Source: Palsa-504 sp963789225
GTDB taxonomy: Bacteria > Actinomycetota > Actinomycetes > Streptosporangiales > Streptosporangiaceae
Assembly: GCA_963789225.1 (NCBI GenBank)
Contig: CAWBKD010000015.1
Span: forward strand, 434,001 to 498,000
Direction: 5' to 3'
Length of the DNA: 64,000 nt
Position numbers and translations under genes: made by a program. The notes beneath the pieces were generated by a model. It did no database searches, had not been told where the DNA came from, and was given only the letters and a program-made list of their open reading frames with translations. Positions 59,979 through 64,000 of the stretch are shown here, piece by piece. The stretch's first letter is position 1; the number at the start of each line of letters is the position of its first letter.

Positions 59979-60119
59979 CACCACGTGCCGGTTCGCCACG
60001 GCACGGCAGGCCAGGCCTCGCACCGCACCACGTGCCGGTTCGCCACGGCACGGCAGGCCAGGCCTCGCACCGCACCACGTGCCGGTTCGCCACGGCACGG
60101 CAGGCCAGGCCTCGCACCG
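59979..60119 (+). repeat. Three exact 47-bp tandem repeats in the MFS leader
   Basis: The 47-bp unit beginning CACCACGTGCCGGTTCGCCA occurs three times in direct tandem (59979, 60026, 60073), with a degenerate fourth starting at 60120. Each unit contains the dyad GTGCCG-N8-CGGCAC able to form a hairpin. They lie between the promoter and the exporter start. Confidence 0.85.
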
Positions 60120-60187
60120 CACCAAAGCCGGTTCGCTCACGGCGCCAGTGCCGGTTCGCATACGGCATCAGATCGGGAAGGAATCCT

Positions 60188-61645
60188 GTGTCGACTTCCT
60201 CGGCAACTCTGTCCACGGCCCCGTTCCCGGGACCTGTCCGTTCCGCTCGCCGCGGGATCAGCCTGGCGCTGGTCCTCGGGGCCCAGCTGATGATCATCTT
60301 GGACCTGACGGTGGTGAACATCGCGCTGCCGCACATCCAGCACGGCCTGGGGTTCTCCGCGGCCGGCCTGTCCTGGGTGCTCAACGCGTATTCGCTGACC
60401 TTCGGCGGGCTGCTGCTGCTCGGCGGTCGGATCGGCGACATCCTCGGGCGGCGGCGGGTGTTCATGGCGGGCCTAGCCATCTTCACGCTCGCGTCGCTGG
60501 CCGGCGGGCTGGCCACCTCGGCGCCGATGCTGCTCGCCGCCCGCGCGGTGCAGGGGGTGGGCGGCGCGATCGCCTCCCCCGCCGTGCTCGCGCTGATCAT
60601 CTCCAGCTTCCCCGAGGTCCGGGAACGGACCCGGGCGCTCGGCATCTTCACCGCCGTCGTGATGGGCGGCGCCTCGCTCGGCCTGGTCCTGGGCGGCATG
60701 ATCACCGAATGGGTGTCCTGGCGGTGGGTCCTGTTCATCAACGTGCCGATCGGCGTCGCGGTGATCCTCGCCGCGCCGCGGTTCCTGCCGGAAACCGAAC
60801 GCCAGCCTGGCAGGCTCGACGTGGCCGGCGCGCTGACCTCCACCGCGGGCATGTCCGCCCTGGTGTACGCGTTCATCCGCGCCGCCGCGAACGGCTGGGG
60901 CGACCGGCTCACCCTGGCCGCCTTCGCCGCAGCGGCCGCACTGCTGGCCGCGTTCCTCATCACCGAGACTCGTTCGGCGCACCCGGTGACCCCGCTGCGA
61001 CTGTTCGCCGATCGCGGCCGTTCGGCTTCGTACCTGGTCCGGCTGCTGCTCGTGGCGGGGATGTTCGGGATGTTCTTCTTCCTCACCCAGTTCCTGCAGG
61101 AGGTGCTCGGGTTCAGCCCGCTGCGCGCCGGGATCGCGTTCCTGCCGATGACCGCGGCGTTGTTCACGGTGTCGCGGCTGGCCCCGCGGCTGGTGCCGCG
61201 GTTCGGGCCCAAGCCGCTCATGGTGGCCGGCCTGCTGCCGGTGGTCGCCGGCATGGCCTGGCTGGCCCAGATCAGCCCGGCGACGACCTACACCTCCGGC
61301 ATCCTCGGGCCGATGCTGCTGATCGGCGCCGGGATGGGCGTGGCCTTCGTGCCGCTGACCATGGCCTCGCTGCACGGGGTGGCACCGCGGGACTCCGGCG
61401 CGGCGGCCAGCATGGTCAACGTGATGCAGCAGGTCGGAGGGGCGCTCGGCCTGGCCATCCTGGTCACCGTGTCTGGCGCCAGGCACGCGGCTGCGTCGTC
61501 GTCGACACACCAGATCGTCGTCCACGGCATGGCCAGCTCGTTCACGCTGGCCGCGGTGTTCGATGCGGTCGCGCTGCTGCTGGTCGTGCTCGTGCTCCGG
61601 ATGAGCCAGGCCGCCCAGCCCGCGACGGCGGCCGTCACCGAGTAG
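60188..61645 (+). CDS. MFS drug efflux transporter (DHA2 family, 14 TM)
   Basis: About 485 residues from GTG 60188, which is preceded by GGAAGGA. Open frame upstream is leader DNA with tandem repeats. Motifs of the DHA2 class include LDLTVVNIALPHIQ (motif D1), GRIGDILGRRRVF (motif A), and a second-half motif C-like GGALGLAILVTV. The number of hydrophobic segments fits 14. It exports drugs or toxic compounds using the proton gradient. A divergent TetR gene and twin operators indicate inducible expression. Confidence 0.93.
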   Translation: MSTSSATLSTAPFPGPVRSARRGISLALVLGAQLMIILDLTVVNIALPHIQHGLGFSAAGLSWVLNAYSLTFGGLLLLGGRIGDILGRRRVFMAGLAIFTLASLAGGLATSAPMLLAARAVQGVGGAIASPAVLALIISSFPEVRERTRALGIFTAVVMGGASLGLVLGGMITEWVSWRWVLFINVPIGVAVILAAPRFLPETERQPGRLDVAGALTSTAGMSALVYAFIRAAANGWGDRLTLAAFAAAAALLAAFLITETRSAHPVTPLRLFADRGRSASYLVRLLLVAGMFGMFFFLTQFLQEVLGFSPLRAGIAFLPMTAALFTVSRLAPRLVPRFGPKPLMVAGLLPVVAGMAWLAQISPATTYTSGILGPMLLIGAGMGVAFVPLTMASLHGVAPRDSGAAASMVNVMQQVGGALGLAILVTVSGARHAAASSSTHQIVVHGMASSFTLAAVFDAVALLLVVLVLRMSQAAQPATAAVTE

Positions 61646-61652
61646 GGCGGGG

Positions 61653-63233
61653 TCAGTCGCTGCCGACGCCGTAGGCGCGGAGCAGTTCGGCGACCTCGGG
61701 GCTGGGCGGCTTTTGGTCGTCGGGCGAGAGGGAGAGGCCCCGGGTCGACGCGCCGGCCTCGATGAGGACGCGCACGGTGGTGATCCAGTCGGGGTGGGGG
61801 CTGGTCCTCGGGCGGAACCCGCTGCCGATGACGGCCCATTCCAGGGCCGGGCTCTCCCACTGCCCGTCCGGCGCCTCGGGGTCGGCGCCGCGGTCGAGCA
61901 GGAGCCTGACCACGGGGGCATCTCCGGCGTAGGCGGCGGCGTGCAGTGCGGTGGCGCCGTCGTCGCGGCGCACGTCGAGGGGGAAGCCGAGGTCCAGCAT
62001 GAGCGACACGGCCGGCTCGTTCCCCGCCTCGGCGGCGTACACCAGCGCGGCCAGCTCGGCCTGGTCCAGGCGACCGGTCAGGTCACCGGCGGCGGCCGCC
62101 GGGTCGAGGGCCGCTGCCTGGTCGCCGGTCAGGTTGGCGGCGGCCAGCACGTCGAGGGCCGCCGCGCGGTCGCCGGCGGCGCAGGCGCCGACGAACCGGG
62201 TGGTGTCGGGCAGGCCGTTGCCGCCCAGGAGCCCGGCGAGGTCGGTTCGTCCCCTGATCGTGGCCAGCCCGCGGGGGGTAAGGCCGTCAGGGCCGGGCCG
62301 GGTGGGGTCGGCGCCGTGGGCGATGAGCAGGGCGATCAGCTCGGCCGGGCAGTCGGCCCGCACGGCGGCGTAGACGGCTGAGGTCGGCTGGCCCTCGTCG
62401 TCGGCGTAGCGGTTCGGGTCGGCTCCCGCCTCGAGGAGGAGCCGGACCGCTTCGGTGTCCTTGGTGCTGACCGGGGCGGCGAGTGCCTTCTCGGCGGTCG
62501 CCGCCACGTCCGGGGTGTGGTCGAGCAGGAGCCGGAGGCAGTGGTGGTCGTCGCTGCTGAAGGCGGTCAGGTACAGGTCGTCATCCTGGGGTACCGCGCC
62601 GCGCTCCAGCAGGAGCCGCATGAGCGCCTCGTGGCCCGCGCCGCCGCTCGCCGAGGCCGTCGCGCAGTTGAACGGCGTGCGACCGCTCGCGCTGATGCGC
62701 GCGGTCAGATCCGCCCCGGCGTCAAGGAGCAGCCGGGCCGTGGCGACCAGGGCCGGGGCACGGTCCGGGTCGAGGGAGTGCCAGCGGGACGCGCACACGG
62801 CGTGCAGCGGAGTCCAGCCGGTCCGGGGATCGGGACGGGTGGCGGCGGCCGGGTCGCGGGCGATCTCGTCGCGGACCCGGGCCGCGTCGCCGAGCATCAG
62901 GGCGGTGGCCAGGCCGTGCCCGGTGATCTCGGGGGTCTGGGCGAGCATTCGGACCGCTCGTCCCCGCCAGTCCCTGACGCTGGCCACGCAGAACTCGGCG
63001 GCCAGCTCATCCAGGCTGGCGGCGCGCGCTTGGACCTCGGCCTTGAGCGCGGGCCAGCTCGGGAACCCGTACGAGCGGGCCACCACGAGCTGCGCCGCGG
63101 ATAGCGTCGGTGAGTCCGAGACCTCTGCGACCTGCGCGGCGGCCGCCGCATCGCCGGACTTGGCGGCGCGCAGCAGGTCCTTGGCCTGGTGCCGGAGGTG
63201 ATCGAGGCTGGGATAAGCCGGAAGAGTCGCCAT
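61653..63233 (-). CDS. Ankyrin-repeat protein
   Basis: A 526-residue protein with many 30-33-residue ankyrin units. Examples are TGWTPLHAVCASRWHS (around 140), GRTPFNCATASASGG, DEGQPTSAVYAAVRADCPAEL, GATALHAAAYAGDAPVVRLLLDRGADPEAP (near 430) and LARLLLDAGADL-type helices. The N-terminal 100 residues form a non-ankyrin helical domain (SLDHLRHQAKDLLRAAKSG). Such soluble ankyrin proteins are common in actinobacteria and act as protein-binding modules. The partner is unknown. It is convergent with the MFS gene. Confidence 0.88.
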   Translation of the reverse strand: MATLPAYPSLDHLRHQAKDLLRAAKSGDAAAAAQVAEVSDSPTLSAAQLVVARSYGFPSWPALKAEVQARAASLDELAAEFCVASVRDWRGRAVRMLAQTPEITGHGLATALMLGDAARVRDEIARDPAAATRPDPRTGWTPLHAVCASRWHSLDPDRAPALVATARLLLDAGADLTARISASGRTPFNCATASASGGAGHEALMRLLLERGAVPQDDDLYLTAFSSDDHHCLRLLLDHTPDVAATAEKALAAPVSTKDTEAVRLLLEAGADPNRYADDEGQPTSAVYAAVRADCPAELIALLIAHGADPTRPGPDGLTPRGLATIRGRTDLAGLLGGNGLPDTTRFVGACAAGDRAAALDVLAAANLTGDQAAALDPAAAAGDLTGRLDQAELAALVYAAEAGNEPAVSLMLDLGFPLDVRRDDGATALHAAAYAGDAPVVRLLLDRGADPEAPDGQWESPALEWAVIGSGFRPRTSPHPDWITTVRVLIEAGASTRGLSLSPDDQKPPSPEVAELLRAYGVGSD

Positions 63234-63524
63234 GACGTCTCCTTCGCCAGCCTGCGGTCCGCGGTCAGGCCTCGAGGGAGATCGTCATATCCGACGAGAA
63301 CCAGCTACCTGGGAGGCGGACTCAGTCCTTCCCGCGGACCCGGAGGCGCCCTCACGCGCCCATGTGGGGATTGTACCGGGCGGGCGGGGCGGCGGTGGTC
63401 GGGGATTCTGTCGGCCGCCGCCGGGTGGGCCGGGCGGCGGTTGTATTGTCCGGTCCGAAGGCACTGCGGACTGGCTGGCGCGATCCCTAGGATCGGGGTA
63501 TCAGCGGAGGGCGGAGGGCAAACG

Positions 63525-64000
63525 ATGCCAACGGTGCAGGCGAACGGAATCGACATCAATTACGAGGTGCACGGCCACGGCGAGCCCATGGTGCTGATCC
63601 CGTACCTGGCGGCAGACCAGGCGTGCTACGCCTTCCAGGTCGGCGAGTACGAGAAGCACTACACCTGCTACTGCGTGGACCTGCGCGGCGCGGGGCTGTC
63701 GTCCAAGCCGGAGGGCGTCTACTCGACCGAGTTGTTCGCCGAGGACATCGCGGCGTTCATGGATGCCGTCGGGATCGACCAGGCACACGTCTTCGGGGTC
63801 TCGCTCGGCGCGTCGACCGGGACGTGGCTGGCGGCCAGGCACCCGGAGCGGGTCAAGACGCTGCAGTTGCACAGCGCGTGGGACAAGACCGACCCGTTCC
63901 TCGAGACCGTCGTCCGGGGCTGGCAGGTCATGGCGCAGGGCCTGGGCAGCGTGACCGAGATGGTCATCCTGGGGATCTTCCCGTTCTGCTTCACCCCCGA
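63525..64000 (+). CDS. Alpha/beta hydrolase (3' end outside the window)
   Basis: The frame begins at ATG 63525 behind GGAGGG and runs to the window end, giving at least 158 residues. It has the fold start GIDINYEVHGHGEPMVLIPYLAADQ, DLRGAGLSSKP (the oxyanion/arginine region) and VFGVSLGASTGTWLAARHPERV, whose G-V-S-L-G is the nucleophile elbow with serine. The acid and histidine lie beyond the end. Substrate cannot be assigned. About 290 bp before it contain no visible gene. Confidence 0.88.
   Translation, partial: MPTVQANGIDINYEVHGHGEPMVLIPYLAADQACYAFQVGEYEKHYTCYCVDLRGAGLSSKPEGVYSTELFAEDIAAFMDAVGIDQAHVFGVSLGASTGTWLAARHPERVKTLQLHSAWDKTDPFLETVVRGWQVMAQGLGSVTEMVILGIFPFCFTP

Noticed and set aside
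60079..61674. Alternative frame overlapping the MFS gene
   Set aside because: Its product is Arg/Pro-rich without membrane segments, whereas the other frame gives a full DHA2 transporter.

Overview
The window is very GC-rich with short intergenic gaps, frequent GTG/TTG starts, ATGA/GTGA start-stop overlaps and actinobacterial families: mycothiol-type DinB proteins, PknB-like kinase, DUF1707, DUF222/13E12 HNH protein, DrrAB-type ABC transporter, RDD protein and TetR regulators. It looks like chromosome of a filamentous or soil actinomycete. The species cannot be fixed from the sequence alone.

Layout. 1-17.5 kb is mixed metabolism: phosphotransferase, DUF1992 protein, SDR, a kinase-aminotransferase fusion, sulfatase, flippase-like protein, PPK2, VOC protein, acyl-CoA dehydrogenase, a zincin-like protein, a DinB/MDMPI protein, and a tightly overlapping three-gene oxidative operon (FAD oxidase, small membrane protein, P450). 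18-20.7 kb is a TetR regulator divergent from a DrrAB-type exporter, with two matching operators between them. 21-26.5 kb carries a Ser/Thr kinase, an XRE regulator, a Wzz-like protein, Pth2 and an amidohydrolase. 26.6-28.3 kb is a complete IS4-family element with inverted repeats and a 10-bp target duplication. Directly beside it is a visibly less GC-rich, apparently leaderless pair of ATP-grasp ligases (28.4-30.2 kb). 30-36.8 kb holds membrane proteins, a protein with ten 9-residue repeats coupled to an RDD protein, a coiled-coil protein and a phospholipase C-type phosphoesterase.

The metabolic core is 36.9-53.8 kb. A soluble diiron (propane/MimABCD-type) monooxygenase operon runs rightwards: large subunit, reductase, small subunit, coupling protein, amidohydrolase, MIP18/DUF59 protein, Zn alcohol dehydrogenase and a GroEL-like chaperonin. 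It is followed by an Nramp metal transporter split by a one-base frameshift, and a Moco oxidoreductase/flavin reductase/DUF6510 trio. Divergent from it are a Fis-type activator without a GAFTGA loop, an acetate-type permease, two Rieske proteins and a small ORF. The inferred job is co-oxidation of a short alkane or ketone to an alcohol, oxidation by the dehydrogenase, folding of the hydroxylase by the dedicated chaperonin, and uptake of C2 acids. 54-64 kb carries a frameshifted HNH protein, an IscA-like protein, an L,D-transpeptidase-like lipoprotein, a TetR/MFS efflux pair with twin operators and a 47-bp tandem repeat in the leader, an ankyrin protein and a truncated alpha/beta hydrolase.

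Several gene remnants are present (DUF234-type ATPase tail, CaiB segment, NTF2-like N-terminus, class III aminotransferase with an internal deletion), so parts of this locus are decaying. No tRNA, rRNA or CRISPR array was recognised. Positions 1-204 hold no gene I can support.
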